This document shows positions 46,219 through 57,880 of a stretch of 64,000 nt of DNA, one piece after another. The DNA comes from Fomitopsis serialis (Eukaryota > Basidiomycota > Agaricomycetes > Polyporales > Fomitopsidaceae): the NCBI RefSeq assembly GCF_022376445.1, contig NW_025955031.1:124001-188000 (forward strand), read 5' to 3'. The notes below the pieces were generated by a model. It was not told the origin of the DNA and did no database searches. It was given only the letters and a program-made list of their open reading frames with translations. The number at the start of each line of letters is the position of its first letter. Within the stretch, counting starts at the first letter, position 1. The translations under genes and the position numbers were made by a program.

Positions 46219-47771
46219 ATGTCCGATGCCTGCGGGCTGGTGCGTCTCCTGAGACCCGCGCCGCGAACGGACCACTCGAGCCTCCCGCCCGAACTCTGGC
46301 TTGAGATCTTCCGGTACGCAACATACGTCCCGCGCGTCCGAGGCCTCAGCCCCGGAGACCCGTTCGAACCACAACGCCCCTCCAACTATGCGTGGGGAGT
46401 GAACACCCTGTCTCGTCACTCGCGACAAAGCGAAACCTCGTCCTCGTCTGCCGGCCCTGGTACTGTCTCGCGACGGAGCTGCTGTACGAGCATGTCGTCA
46501 TCAGCAGCCGGCGACGCGCCTTTCTGCTCCATCGGACGCTCAACCACAGCGATCGCACGGTCCGAAGACTGCGCGCGCGCGGCGAGACCTCAGAGGGACT
46601 CGCGCGATGGGTCCGACACGTTGAGATACATGACTGTGCCCGGACGTCGAAGTCGCTTCATTTCTGGTCAGCAGTCGCGGCCATCCTTTCCCTCCTTCCG
46701 AACCTACACGTGCTGAGCGGCATCTGGGAGCGACCGCTGGCCAAGAACCTTCTGGAGGTGTTCTCGCGGTACCTCACGAGCTCGATTCAGGGTTTGTATT
46801 GGGACGAAGGCCTCGTTCCAGAGGGCGAGCCCTCGCTCCTGTCGGCCGCGTTCCTGCCAAAGTACCAATCACTTCGTGTGCTGGACATCAGGAAGCTGCG
46901 ACTCGAGGATCCGGATAGTTTCCCGACAGACACCACATCTACTATCTCGCTGCCCTCGGTCGTGGATCTGCTCCTCCCAACATGTCCCGCCGTGCTGGGG
47001 TTCGCGCGCAAGCTTGACCTGCCCCGTCTCAACCGGCTGGTTCTGGACGCAGCGAATCTGCGCCGGAATAGCTCCTCGTACGTCAGCTCGTCCTTGAACA
47101 AGCTTCTCGCGAGGCACGGGCCGAAGATCACCACCCTCGAGCTGCTCCCGATGACCTCCCTCTCGTACCAGGCCTCCCCGATCAGCATCACCACATTCCT
47201 CCAGCCCGACGTCTGCCCGGCGCTCGAGACGTTCGTCTTCGACTGCCGCGAGCGGCTGCTCAGCGCGTGCTCCCCGCCGCCCTCATGCCTCCCGTCCAGC
47301 CCCGCGCGCCCAGGCGTCGACACGCGCCCGCCGCCCTCCGCACCTCCGACCCCCTCCCGCAACGCGCCCGAGCCCGAGCTGCGCTCGCCGCACCGCAACC
47401 TCCGCCGCATCGGCATCCGCGGGATGGGCATCTCGCGGCTGTACCCGAACCGCCCGAGCCACGCGCAGGCGCACCTGCAGTCCTTCCTCAAGCACCGCGC
47501 GCTCTTCCCCGTGCTCGAGACGGTGCGCACGCTCGGCTTCCTCGTCGACGCGTGCACGGACCCGTTCGCGCGCGACATCTTCATCTGGTGGACGGAGAAG
47601 TTCGAGGAGCACGGGCTGGACCTGCAGGACGGCGAGGGCGTCGTGTGGCTGTACACGGACCCTGTGGACGGGAGGCAGGACGTCGTCGTGGAGGAAGAGA
47701 TCGTCGCGGACGACTGCGCGAGCTTGGTGCACAAGAGCGATGCGGGGGAGGTGCAGGCGGTGAAGGCGTGA
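46219..47771 (+). CDS. F-box-like protein with a frame break
   Basis: About 515 codons. The start MSDACGLVRLL leads into LPPELWLEIFRYATYVP, the F-box-like opening common in Agaricomycete F-box/LRR proteins. The continuation VSSLATKRNLVLVCRPWYCLA with ELLYEHVVI, the second part of the same motif, is in another frame. The switch falls at about 46399-46430 and can be explained by one missing base near 46405, or by a 32-nt intron (GTGAAC...AAAG), which is shorter than any other intron here. The remainder is one open frame to 47771 with leucine-rich, LRR-like segments (SLRVLDIRKL, ITTLELLPM, FPVLETVRTLGFLVD), a Pro-rich insert near 47270-47380 and an acidic end. F-box proteins recruit substrates to SCF ubiquitin ligases; that role is inference. 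Confidence 0.7.
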
Positions 47772-49265
47772 GCGGGTGCGGTGCGCGGTGATGGCGAGGG
47801 CGAGAACTTGAAGCTCCAGGTAAGTGGAAGAACCCCATCCTACGATATTGTAACCATGAATCCAGACCGCCATGTATCATTTTCACTGCATTCACGGACT
47901 ACACTACGCATAGCTGCACAACCTTCCTTTGGTTCGACACACGCTATGCACTGCAATTAGCTTTCCAGGTCGCTACATTACGTTCGAGATGATAAAACAT
48001 GGATGACCGTCTGAGTGGTACTATTCCGAAAGGGGAGTTGCAACACTCGGTCTCACGCCGCTGCCCGCTCATCGTTCGCCTCTGAGGAAATCACAGTCTG
48101 CTTCTGACTGCTTCGACATACTTTCACCCGAATATTACGGAAGTGGTATATCCCTTGAACACGCTCGGCTCGCAGCGCAGGCTAGCACTCTAGATCCCAT
48201 CCGACATTAGAACTCGGCAATTGCTCACAGAAGATCTGATTCAACCTCCCTGTCCTTTGCTGTCCTCTCCTTGTCCGCCCGTTTGCCAGTCAGACTTGAG
48301 CGAGCAATCCTTCGGAGCGCATGTGGGTCCGCTACGCCGTGACTTCAGTGGCCAAATATGGTTGGACGCTGACCAAATCTAGCATGCCCGAGGCGATCAC
48401 CGATGTGACCGCCTGCGACGGTCCGACTCGGTGCTTCTCTGAGTTATACGCTTGTTCTGCACCTCCGGACGACCTCTCGCCATTGCGATTAATATTCTTG
48501 CGGTATCCGAGGCCGTGGCAGACTTCTCTTGTGCGCAAATGCGTGCTGACATATGGGTTGTGCGGAGAGCAAGACGTCGGCGGACGGGGCTTCCGTTGAT
48601 GCACTCTCCCACTCGTTCTTCTCCTGGTCCAGCTTCGCAGCGCTGGGAGCTTCTCAATAATCACGATCACGATGGGCGCGCTTCTAGGTATTGCGTTCAG
48701 GCTTCAGCTTCAGAGCTTCAAGCTCAAGTTTGAAGTTAGACGAGTGATGGGTCGCGGGCGGCGCATGGGGTCACTGTGATTCAAGTCGGAAGACATGGTA
48801 TGTATGTTGGGTGGGGAAGCGGGGTGGGTAGAAAACGATCATCTGAATCGAGATCCGAAGCCCACGAAGACCAGTGGACACTGAGTCTGGAAGCCTAGGC
48901 TTGAGCGCGCGCAATGCATTGACTTTCCGAGATGCTACATGTGTCTTTCTGTACGTTGTATAATGGACAATGGGGACGCGATGGGATTCCTATGCAATGA
49001 TTTTCTGACGATGGTCAATATATGAAACAGCAGATGAGGACATGCGAGCGATTACGAGGGTGGACGGATAGCGCGGATGGGGCACACAGATAGATGACCG
49101 CGAGACATGACACTTGTAGCAGGCCTCAGGGTGAGACAGGACGTGAGACGTGGTGTGGAAAGATAACCAGAGGAGGAAAGGTCCGCAGCAAAACGACATG
49201 ACAGCGACGAAGGCGCAGAAGCCCTTCGGATCCACGAGGAGGGGTAGGAGCCGGGAGGTTGGCCA
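47772..49265. other. Intergenic
   Basis: It holds the 3' flanks of the F-box-like gene and of the TFIIA gene. Frames at 48321-48733 are unsupported. A run of CTTCAG/CTTCAAG-like words occurs near 48705-48730. Confidence 0.4.
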
Positions 49266-50425
49266 CTACCACTCGAATTCCCTGTATACATAAGGTTTGA
49301 GATACCGATACCGACACGCGAAGCACACTCGACGTCACGTACCCTGTGCACTTCGCGAAGAGGTAGTCCTTCCCATTGATGTGGATCATCCCGTCCTTGA
49401 GGATGCACTTCCACTTGTTTTTCACACGCGCAACCTGATACGCGTCGTCAGCATACAGATCCATGCATCGGCGAGAAGATGAGATGCAAACCTTGTCATA
49501 TGTGCAAAACACGATGTCTTGCTCCGCCGAGCTCGCCATCTCGTTCACTTCTTCGTTGTCAGAATCAGAGTCATCGAGATCGCTGTTGATGGCCTCGTCA
49601 TTATCCGGCTGCGAAGTACTCTGGGTGGGCTGCGGAAGCGATGGATGCAGGGACCGCGGTGCGTAGCCTTGGCTTGGCGGGGGAGACGACGACTCCGACG
49701 ACGATGAGGACGGACCGTCAAGCTGAGGAACCCTTGGCAGCGAAGACGGTCCATCAACCTGCGGTATGCGCGTCTGCGGAGGCTGCTGATGCTGCGCTGC
49801 GGGCGGGTACCTCGCCGTCGGGGGCGGTGGCGGGTGCGTCGGGTATGTCAGGCCGTTGGGCGGACGTGCACCCGGAATCTGCGGGCCTGGCAAGGGGGCC
49901 ATCGCGTAGGGGGAATGATGAGCCATGCCCTGGCTCAGCATGTACCTCGTGTCGACGGGTTCGGCCTTGACCTGTGGACCGGCCGGTGGTGGTGGTACAT
50001 GCGGGTGCTGGTAAGCACTCGGCGGGGGCGGGTAAGGGCTAGGTACACCTGGAGCATGGGGGTGCGCATGCATCGGGTGTGGAGGATAAGCTGGATGGGT
50101 TGGATGGGGATTTGCCGTAGGCGCAGGAGCAGCCTGGTTGTCGAACTCGGCGACATGTGAAGCGATGACCTTCTTCTCCCATCTCTGCACGACGCATACA
50201 GTTTGGGCAAAACATGGGGACAGAAGTTACTCGGTACTCACGTCCTGGAGATCATGGAGAACGTCTTCGGAGACGCCGTATTCGTCAAACTCGGGTTTTA
50301 TGCTCGCAATCACATCGTCGATGACGGCACGGTAGATGGCGGGCTCACGAGAGGCGGACGTCACTCACACTGTATGCGACAGGAGACAACCGTGGTGAGC
50401 AGCTCACCACTATTTTATTCGACAT
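49266..50425 (-). CDS. TOA1: Transcription initiation factor IIA large (alpha/beta) subunit
   Basis: Model complement(join(49266..49281, 49343..49434, 49492..50184, 50242..50343, 50408..50425)), 306 aa. The tiny first exon (MSNKIV) joins to AIYRAVIDDVIASIKPEF and DLQDRWEKKVIASH, the conserved N-terminal four-helix-bundle region. A long linker rich in Pro, His, Gln and Ser follows, then an acidic stretch (DLDDSDSDNEE). The conserved beta-barrel end contains DIVFCTYDKV, KNKWKCILKDGMI and YLFAKCTGEFEW; the last residues come from a 16-nt terminal exon. With the small subunit, TFIIA stabilises TBP on TATA DNA. All splice sites are canonical (GTGAGC, GTGAGT, GTTTGC, GTACGT donors). A TATA-like box lies upstream. 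Confidence 0.95.
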
Positions 50426-50519
50426 AGCTCAACGTCAACGCGCTGCTGCTCCCGGGACCGTCGACAACAACGAGCTCGAAGGGCGGCGTGGCGTGGTGGA
50501 GGTGGGAGGTGAGGGAGGT

Positions 50520-50530
50520 GCATTTATACA
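50520..50530 (-). promoter_or_regulatory. TATA-like box of the TFIIA gene
   Basis: TTGTATAAATG on the minus strand, about 100 bp upstream of the ATG at 50425. Confidence 0.5.
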
Positions 50531-51263
50531 AGGTTGCGATAGCTGGAAGGGTTCAGACTCCGCCCTAATTCAGGTCTCCTGACTAAATTCTCACGCACGG
50601 ACCTCCTGTCTGCCGCTGTGGCTGCACCTTCAATGTCATACCGCCGAAGCCCTAATACGCTGTAATCAATTCATATATAAGGACTGCCGCGCGGATAATT
50701 CGCAGTACTTCGACCCATGTTCCCCCAACCCGGTGGCCCGCATGGAAAGCCATTCACAAAATCAGGCACGTTGAGCGCAGCCGTACCTGCCTTCAGCACG
50801 AATCCTTAGTGCTGACAATACTTACAGTGATTGTCCCGACTCGTCCGCTCCTGGCTATCTGAAACGCGCACGAGCATGTGTAGGGGGCTTCAGTTTCCTT
50901 CACTGCGATTCATGTTCATTTAGAGTCCACATGGTGACGAGTGGCAATGTGCCTGCTGTGATGCTCCACGGAGCAGTGGACCCAAGGTGGACTTGCTCCT
51001 CGTGAAGCGTTCATGGCCAGGGCCATTTGCCCAACTTCGTCAGACGCGCTGCTGTCGTGCAGTGGGGAACCGAGATATGTACCCACTGACGTAGCAAAGC
51101 CATATGTACATAAGTGCACCCGGTAAGTGGCCAATCGTCCCATATACTCTCCCAAGTCTTGTCCGTATACCTATCTGCAAGAACGCGCTGCTGGTACGTC
51201 CAAGGTTGCCCCGCATATTAGGTGTGGCGGAGGCACTGAGATATGCGTTTGTATCCTTCAGAT
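50531..51263. other. Divergent intergenic region
   Basis: It lies between the 5' ends of the TFIIA gene (-) and the small coiled-coil gene (+). No additional gene is seen. Confidence 0.45.
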
Positions 51264-51786
51264 ATGCCTTTGTTCCACTCATCAAACCCCGAACCTCAGC
51301 CTGCCCCGGCCCCGGCCCAGACGGAGGAGCCTCAGCGTAGTCGGAGCCTTTTCTCGCGTCGCGGAAATAGTCCGGATGCTGCCCCTTCTGCGAATGGCTC
51401 CACGACCGGTACCGCTAGTACCAAGTCTAATGGTGGCTTCTTCAGCCGCCGCCGTTCGTCGTCCTCTGATGACCTGAACGATATCAAGCACGAGCCTTCC
51501 GTCGTCACAGCGCGCCAGAGAGTGGCTGACGCAGAGGCGGCTGAGCGCGAGGCCGACAGGGCTCTCATACAGGCACGCGCGGCTGTGCGCGGTGCCAGGG
51601 AGCACGTCAGATTGCTTGAACAGGAGGCTATTGAAGAGTGGGTCGCTATCCCTCTCCGCTATCCTTGCGGCCTGGCGATCAAATGATACTAATATTTCCT
51701 TTTGCAGAGCCAAACGTGCGAAGGCCAAACAGGCCGAGGCCAAATCGATTGGCAAGGGCGCGAAGGCTCTCGGCAGGCATGGCTGA
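51264..51786 (+). CDS. Small basidiomycete coiled-coil protein, unknown function
   Basis: Model join(51264..51637, 51708..51786), 150 aa. ATG 51264 (MPLFHSS) is preferred over the in-frame ATG 51243 because relatives I remember start with a short Met-x-Leu-Phe motif. Residues 1-80 are disordered with two Arg-rich repeats (SLFSRRGNS and GFFSRRRSS). Residues 85-135 form an Ala/Glu/Arg heptad-type helix (VADAEAAEREADRALIQARA, then REHVRLLEQEA). The intron (GTGGGT donor, ACTAAT branch, TGCAG acceptor) joins phase 2 into KRAKAKQAEAKS and the end GKALGRHG-like motif (AKALGRHG). Proteins of this shape recur in Agaricomycetes without known function (recollection, not checked). Compact, basic and intact. 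Confidence 0.75.
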
Positions 51787-52306
51787 GTGTCCGCAACAGT
51801 GATTGCATCTATTCATGACCATCGACGAATATATACCCACGAATTGTACTCGACTTGTTGCTCGGCTTACCGATTCGCCAACGACACACGTCTTCATGAT
51901 ACCGTACGCGCTACTTCACGATGGCCTATAATCTCTTTGTTTCCCTTCTCTGGCTCACCGACTTCACGTGTACTTTCAGAATATAGCTGGTTATCTCGCG
52001 CTCATGTTGTGCGCCGCGGAAGGTCAGGAACATACCGATAATGCGGTTCACATGTACGTGTAACGGATCAGTGCACACGTTGGAGCGCGTCTCAAACGTT
52101 TGTGGTCTGCCAATAACAAGTCCTTTTTCGTTATTCTCGCATACAGCAGAGTGGTCACTGCAACTTCAAGCTTCAAGCTTCAAGTCTCACTCCGATGTGG
52201 CACCTCCCCGGGTCCTTCACCCCTTCTCGCATCCCACTATCATAGTCAACGTAATCGCCTATTTCCTACCCATCACCCCCGTTTCGCTCGTTATTTGCTC
52301 CCACGG
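51787..52306. other. Intergenic
   Basis: No gene supported. A 7-bp CTTCAAG unit is repeated three times near 52163-52186. Confidence 0.45.
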
Positions 52307-52468
52307 ATGGCTCCTCACCGGGCTGTCCTCACTCATGATGTCTTGCTCGAAATTCGCGATCATCTCCATTTACCACCGTCGACGAGCTTTGGCGACGATC
52401 CGGTTCTGCTCAATGCCGTGCTGACGTGCAAGAGGCTCTTGAGCCCAAGGCCTGCATTGTCAATTTGA
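52307..52468 (+). pseudogene. Truncated F-box-like N-terminus
   Basis: A 53-codon frame, MAPHRAVLTHDVLLEIRDHL... ending after LLNAVLTCKRLL, matches the start and first helices of Agaricomycete F-box proteins. It stops just before a run of 17 C (52527-52543), and no continuation is found downstream. It is probably a remnant. Confidence 0.4.
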
Positions 52469-52526
52469 TAGCGATGGATCAAGTATTACATTCCTCTCTG
52501 GCTCTCTTCTCGTCCTTCCGGGCAGT

Positions 52527-52543
52527 CCCCCCCCCCCCCCCCC
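52527..52543 (+). repeat. Poly-C run of 17
   Basis: Seventeen consecutive C. Homopolymers this long are prone to length error, so flanking frames may be unreliable. Confidence 0.85.
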
Positions 52544-53302
52544 GAACTCGAGCGGCGGGGTTTGTACTCGTATCATGCCACATCCAGGTTACACTCAAGA
52601 AGCTAGGTGAATGATAGTTTGTAGACGAAAGACAGTATATCATTGTCAGTGGCTTGGCGACGATTACTATGTATGCGACAGGGATGTACAATCACGAAAG
52701 GCTGAACAGGTACAGCTCACCCAGTTTCGTGAACACGAAACGCTTGTCATGTTCGTCACCGAACGCACCGCTGTGCTGACCCTTATCGACCGAAACCCGG
52801 ATACTATGACGGGTCAGGCGCAATCGCATAGCTGGTATCTTGAAGTACTCATCCTACGCAGTGGAAAACCATAGTCATCCGTGCCTCTCGCGCTCCCGGG
52901 GACCAAGCCTTGCGATTCCATATGTTCGCTCGCTGTTCAGTACGCCCGCGATGGCGTTCATGTCCATTAGTGCGTGGGCGACCGTTCCCTCCATATGGCT
53001 CCAATATTTCTCTGGCATATTGGGGACGTACTAGTTCTGCAGACATCTGCAGACTGACAAGTGCCAGCGCTGAGTGGGTCTCCGGATCCGCGAGCGGACT
53101 TATCTTCCAGCTCATTAAGTGAACTCGACATATACATCTACGGTACTGTCGGTGGGTACAGTACGACTCAGACTCAGTCAGCGACGGAGGGTAGAGTACA
53201 TCTCGGGCTCGGCCCGGGCATCTCGCGTAGCGTGGATAGGCGCCCGAGTAAGATCTACGTAGCCACAGTGAAGTTCTTCTCTCCAATCCGTCTGGCATCC
53301 CG
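52544..53302. other. Intergenic
   Basis: No gene supported. A 245-codon antisense frame (52849-53586) overlaps the next gene and has no domain content. Confidence 0.4.
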
Positions 53303-54221
53303 ATGTTGGACCCGTCGCTCCTTGCTATGTTTGCACCGCTGCCTCCTAACCACCAGTCGGTGTCGATCTCGAGCATCTCCACAAAGAATACGGATCCCTT
53401 ATGGGAAACTCTCAGTACCTCTGATACGATGCTCAGCACCGCCGACAGTGCTACAGATTCAATGGCATCGGAGGAGTGGGACAGGATCCTCATGCGACCA
53501 CGCCGTTCTTTGACCCGCGACATCCGATCGTGGTACGTGGAGACTCGAGAGAGAGCGCTGGCAATGCCTGCGAGAACAAACCCCATTACGGCGGACCATT
53601 ATCAGGTAAGTCGACGTCGACGGTTGCAGCCGTAATGGAATGTGTACTCACACATCATGCTTCTTATACCAGTCTTCGCCCATTAGCCGTCTTCCGTACC
53701 AGGGGTACGACGAGCGATACGAAAGCATGCATGTCGCGGGCTTCCCTTTGCCAGAGTATGCACCTGCCAGTGCTAGTCCAAACGACGCTGCATCCACCGG
53801 TAGCTCGCTGGGGAGCGAAGCGATGGACCACGCTATAAACCACGCGCTGCTGGCCGTAGGGGGTTCTGTGTCTCACGCGGACTACGTCGAGAACTGGAGG
53901 CAGGAGACACAGAGGTGGGCATTCCGGTGGGAGGACTTTACGGAACCGGATGAGCCCGACGAGATGGACTCGCCTGCGGTGGTCGCCACCCCGCTCGACG
54001 TCCAAATGGCAATCCCCCAAGACACTCCAGGTCTGCCCTTGGAGGGGAACGCGGCGGTCGACGTGGGGCCGGATTTGCCAACATTGGCTGGAACTCTCGA
54101 GCTCTGCGGATTGGAGGACGAGACCAGTCGTTCGATGATGAACGAGATCATGGACACCGCGATGGCTGAGTGGTCGACGAACAACCTCGACGCGGTCATC
54201 CTCGATCGCGAGCGAGACTAG
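53303..54221 (+). CDS. Unrecognised two-exon gene, tandem orphan family member 1
   Basis: Model join(53303..53605, 53673..54221), 283 aa, intron 67 nt (GTAAGT...CCAG, phase 0). No known domain. Exon 1 is Ser/Thr-rich and ends TADHYQ just before the splice site. Exon 2 contains an aromatic segment (YVENWRQETQRWAFRWEDF), then an acidic Glu/Asp/Pro stretch, then LAGTLELCGLEDETSRSMM near the C-terminus. No signal peptide or membrane segment is seen. The intron resembles those of the genes at 57.9 and 59.0 kb (shared CGTAATNNAATNTGTNCTCAC-like core), and the C-terminal GLEDETS motif resembles GLDDDAS in member 3. I take these as diverged tandem duplicates on one strand. Function unknown; the acidic, aromatic-spaced composition would suit a transcription-related protein, but that is only a guess. 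Confidence 0.7.
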
Positions 54222-54542
54222 TGGATATTAGTATGGAGGGGATCTGAGGTGGAAACGGAGACAAGCGTACGTGCGGTGGATTGATGGGCTGTCCCTGAAT
54301 GGTTCGTTGGTCGCGAAGGTTGTGTTGCAGGTCTATTTGCATTAGTCTGAATGGCGTGTGGCTGTAAAGTATCCGATAAAAGTTCAATGTGAACGAAGAA
54401 CGAGACCGTTGTTAGTTTTGTATGTGGAGCTCTGGTGAATGCAGCGGCAGGTTGCCGACCAACATGAGTGCCTTTTCATAAGTGTAAATTTGACATCACG
54501 CACCTTTACTCTGTCCATCGTCACCGTACCGTCGTCGTTAGC
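54222..54542. other. Intergenic
   Basis: 3' flank of member 1 and upstream sequence of the relic at 54543; nothing else recognised. Confidence 0.4.
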
Positions 54543-54716
54543 ATGTCTTCGCTCGCCACACAAACCTTTCTACCCGTTGGACCGAAGGAAGACGCTGCGA
54601 GTATACTTCTAGCACCGAAGATGTCAGGGATGTCTCTTGATAGCAAAGATGGAAGCCCAAGCTCATGGTCAGACTACCAGAGCAAACAAATCGACGCCGA
54701 CGCGGATGAACAGTCT
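54543..54716 (+). pseudogene. Orphan-family relic: exon 1 only
   Basis: Fifty-eight codons from ATG 54543 (MSSLATQTFLPVG) end in DADADEQS at a canonical donor GTGAGT (54717). This matches the exon-1 endings of the neighbouring family (DADKE, NADAHI, TADHYQ). The following sequence has the family intron core in degraded form (GAATCGGCCACTCACC near 54745), but no second exon can be found, so this looks like a truncated copy. Confidence 0.4.
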
Positions 54717-57276
54717 GTGAGTTAAACCTCTGTCTTCCATGCTGAATCGGCCACTCACCTCTTCCGGAATCTCGACGTTGCGAAGCGGAACAGCGCTGCC
54801 TTCAATGTGCCGTGGCTTAGCGTATCTTGTAGCTGTCTTGGATCATTGGGCCTCTCCTTAGGGTCCCGCGACATCAGTATCGCATCCGACGTTCACCTCA
54901 CATACAGCCTCGTCTGCGAGTCGTCTCTTTCAAGGAACATTGAGGGTATTCTTCCCGAATTACAGAGATTTATCTGCACAAGCCGTTAGGAGTTACCCCG
55001 CCGGAGAGTCTGGGGCAAATGCTCTGGCTATAGTGTTTCCTCGCCCCCTTCCATTTCACAGAGGTTTGTGTCGGATATTGTATATGTGTATGCCTCCGTA
55101 TATTTTTGCTCTTGCCTTCCAAAGCAACTGCTGTATTCCCAGCAAAGCTTGGTCAAAAGTCAATCAATGTCTCGCGGCGACGAATGCAGAGACTGGTGCT
55201 ATATTGCTTGGCTAAGTTAGCACTTGATATGCATAGCTGAAACGCTGTCGCCACGCACCTGTCTATTCTATGACCTGCAGCACGCCCTCGCAAGTACCCG
55301 CTTCAATGCGTCGTACACATCGGTCATGCGTAATTATGTATTCATGAGAGAAGCTTTATCGTTGGCTTTTTCTGTCGCGACCAGCCAGAGAGCGGACATG
55401 TACTCGTTCAGTGGTACACATGATATATATCGCCAAGCTCGGTTTGTTCGAGATGATGTTTGCGCCGTGTAAGCGTCTTGCATTTGGTAAACAATATATC
55501 AGACCACAATCATTGCGCTTTCGACATCGAGGACGCCAGCTACAAGCTGCCACAGTACGAGTCCTACGATTTGCAGTAATGAGCGCCAATCTATACGAGC
55601 CGTAATGGCACCACATACCTGCTAATCCTACTCTCATCCGACACTACATTCCTCACAAATACCTGCAGATTACCGTCAGAGCCACTCAAATACGGTACAA
55701 TCTTGTCCTGACATACCACTGGCCTCCTCTGCTCTTATCGGCATGTCCGACATCGACGTCTGCGTACTGCCGCCCGCCCACGGATGCGAGTATTCTCTCT
55801 GCTTGCTGAGATATGTCCGTATGTTCCTTCTTTAACAGTGAACTTACCGAAATGCGACACAGCGTCGATCGACAGGCGGCCGAAATTCAGTGCCGCATAC
55901 CATGGAGGCCACGGACATACGATGCGAGAGGTGTGCATGTCGGATGAGGTCGCTTGAGCGGCACATGCCAAGATTGCTCTGCACATCGCAGATGCAGCAT
56001 GATGGACGAGCCATGCCTCGTATGCCACCACTTGACGGAACGGAAGTCCGACCCCAAATCGAGTGAACACCACAGCAGCGAAATTCTATAGGCCGATCTG
56101 GTCCTGAAAAGCCGAGCGCAACTTGCATAGGGGGTGAAATGAATCCTGTAAAGGGGACAGCAGCAGAAAATACACGCAACGAACCACGAAGTTGGCAATG
56201 GTCGCTCACGTCACGATCGTTCGGTCATCGCCAAACTCCTCCCATCCCCACGGACTCAAGTGTCCACCCAGAATCGAGAAGCCGGGTGACAGTCGCATTG
56301 TACGAGCATAGCGAGACAGATGTTCAGTGGATTGTCTTGGGATCGGCGGTTACGAGGCGCTCTGAGTAAGCGGCAGGAGTGCCAGAGGATAATAAAATTG
56401 CACGTTGGCCCTGCAGACAGAGACACCTCACAGGCAAATGAATGCGCAGCTAGCAAACATGAGCTTACTTGCCAGGCGGATTGGTGCACAATCTTCGAGC
56501 CATTTTGTTCGCTTCCGAGTCACCCACTGAAAGGCTGCCTGGCGCGACAAACAGGTTCCATGTTCGTGAAAACGGTTTTGACCTCCAGCTAGCAGCACTG
56601 CCCGAGGCAAGAGGGGAAGCCAAGTTCACAGTAAGGTGTTTGGTCGTGAATATCGAGGCAAGGCAAGTTGCAGACATGGTAGTCAAGAGGGCGGCAGCCA
56701 CGTCGGGACAGTCCGATTCGGATATCGCGCCACAATCGGGCGCTGCGGACGAAAAGGGTATGTACGCCGCAGTACGCGCACGGCACACTCTAACCCACTC
56801 ACCGGAGGTTCGCGTCGACGTCGTCTTGTGGGCTCTCGTTTCGATAGGCTCCAGGTGCTAAGTATGTGATTGGTATTGCACAGCACAAATTCTGTCCAAG
56901 TATCCTACTCGTGGATGCGCAACACCCCGAGTCACTTGTGCGGCTCGGCGACGATGATCTTCTGCGTGCGACAGGACCGACGGCATACAGTATACTGTAA
57001 AAAAATGGATGATCATGGCTCTGACCACAGAGTCAGTAACTGTTTGAATGCTGTCGGTTGTAAACCTACGCCACGACGATGGTCGAGGAGTGGCCCCGCC
57101 AGTGGTCGGCTAAGGGCTTAGACTATAGCTAGCTACGACGGTGGCTTGCTGAGGCTCAGCCTACAGCGTGACCAGCGACAAGCCTGATGGAGCAATCGTC
57201 CATGGGGTAGAATTCCGGATCTGTTCGCGCGAGCAGTGCGCGAGCTGCATCCAAGTATCGGACTGACCGCAAGGTA
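54717..57276. other. Gene-poor interval
   Basis: Frames such as 56469-56861 (+) and 56465-56788 (-) are long but mutually antisense and unrecognised. No gene is supported. Confidence 0.4.
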
Positions 57277-57697
57277 GTTGCGAGTTTCCTCACTAGGATG
57301 CAGGCCAAACAACGCGTACATAACGCGTCGTTGCGCAGCCACCGCCGATCGACGCGCCTCGAAGGCCAGTCGCGACGGAGGGTGTGCTCTGTGACGCGAG
57401 AGATGCCACACAGACCGTATTTACCATACTGATATGACTCACTGAGTCGTGGCACGATTGAACAGTACATGCCATTCCACTGGGAGGAGGTACTTGCCCG
57501 AGTTCACAGCCAACTTGAATTCGCCAAATAGCGCCGGGTCAACCTCGTTGACGCACTAGGGGTATGGTTCGACATTTGAGAATACTTTGCGCTGAGCGGC
57601 AGTACATACAAGAAGATACGACGTAGCGTGGACGTGAAGGTCATGGAGTTAGAGTAGTGGTAGAGACTGGTAGAGTACGAGTCGCCCGGCATTATCC
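57277..57697 (+). repeat. Direct repeat, copy 1 (upstream of family member 2)
   Basis: About 420 bp matching 63605-64000 in the same orientation. Shared words include GGCCAAACAACGCGTACATA, AACGCGTCGT, CGGGTCAACCTCGTTGA, GAAGGTCATGGAGT and GAGTACGAGTCGCCCGGCAT, with scattered substitutions and small indels. Copy 1 ends about 180 bp before the ATG at 57881, so it behaves like a duplicated 5' flank or promoter unit. Confidence 0.85.
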
Positions 57698-57880
57698 GAG
57701 TGGCAGCATAGCCGCCCAAACACGAAGAGCCACTGCCGTGGCCAGAGTCGCCTTTCTCTTCTATCTTCACACATCAACTCGACCGACATCTCCTCTCCCG
57801 TCGCCTACCCTCAAATTTTCAGCGCCTTCGCCTCGTACAGGAGCCATACACATTACACTTCACACCTCACGTCGAGCAAC

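Noticed and set aside
47283..47873. Long frames on both strands inside the F-box-like gene
   Set aside because: GC-rich shadows of the plus-strand gene, which has the F-box and leucine-rich content.
52849..53586. 245-codon minus-strand frame
   Set aside because: No domain; it overlaps the start of orphan gene 1, whose splice and family evidence is stronger.
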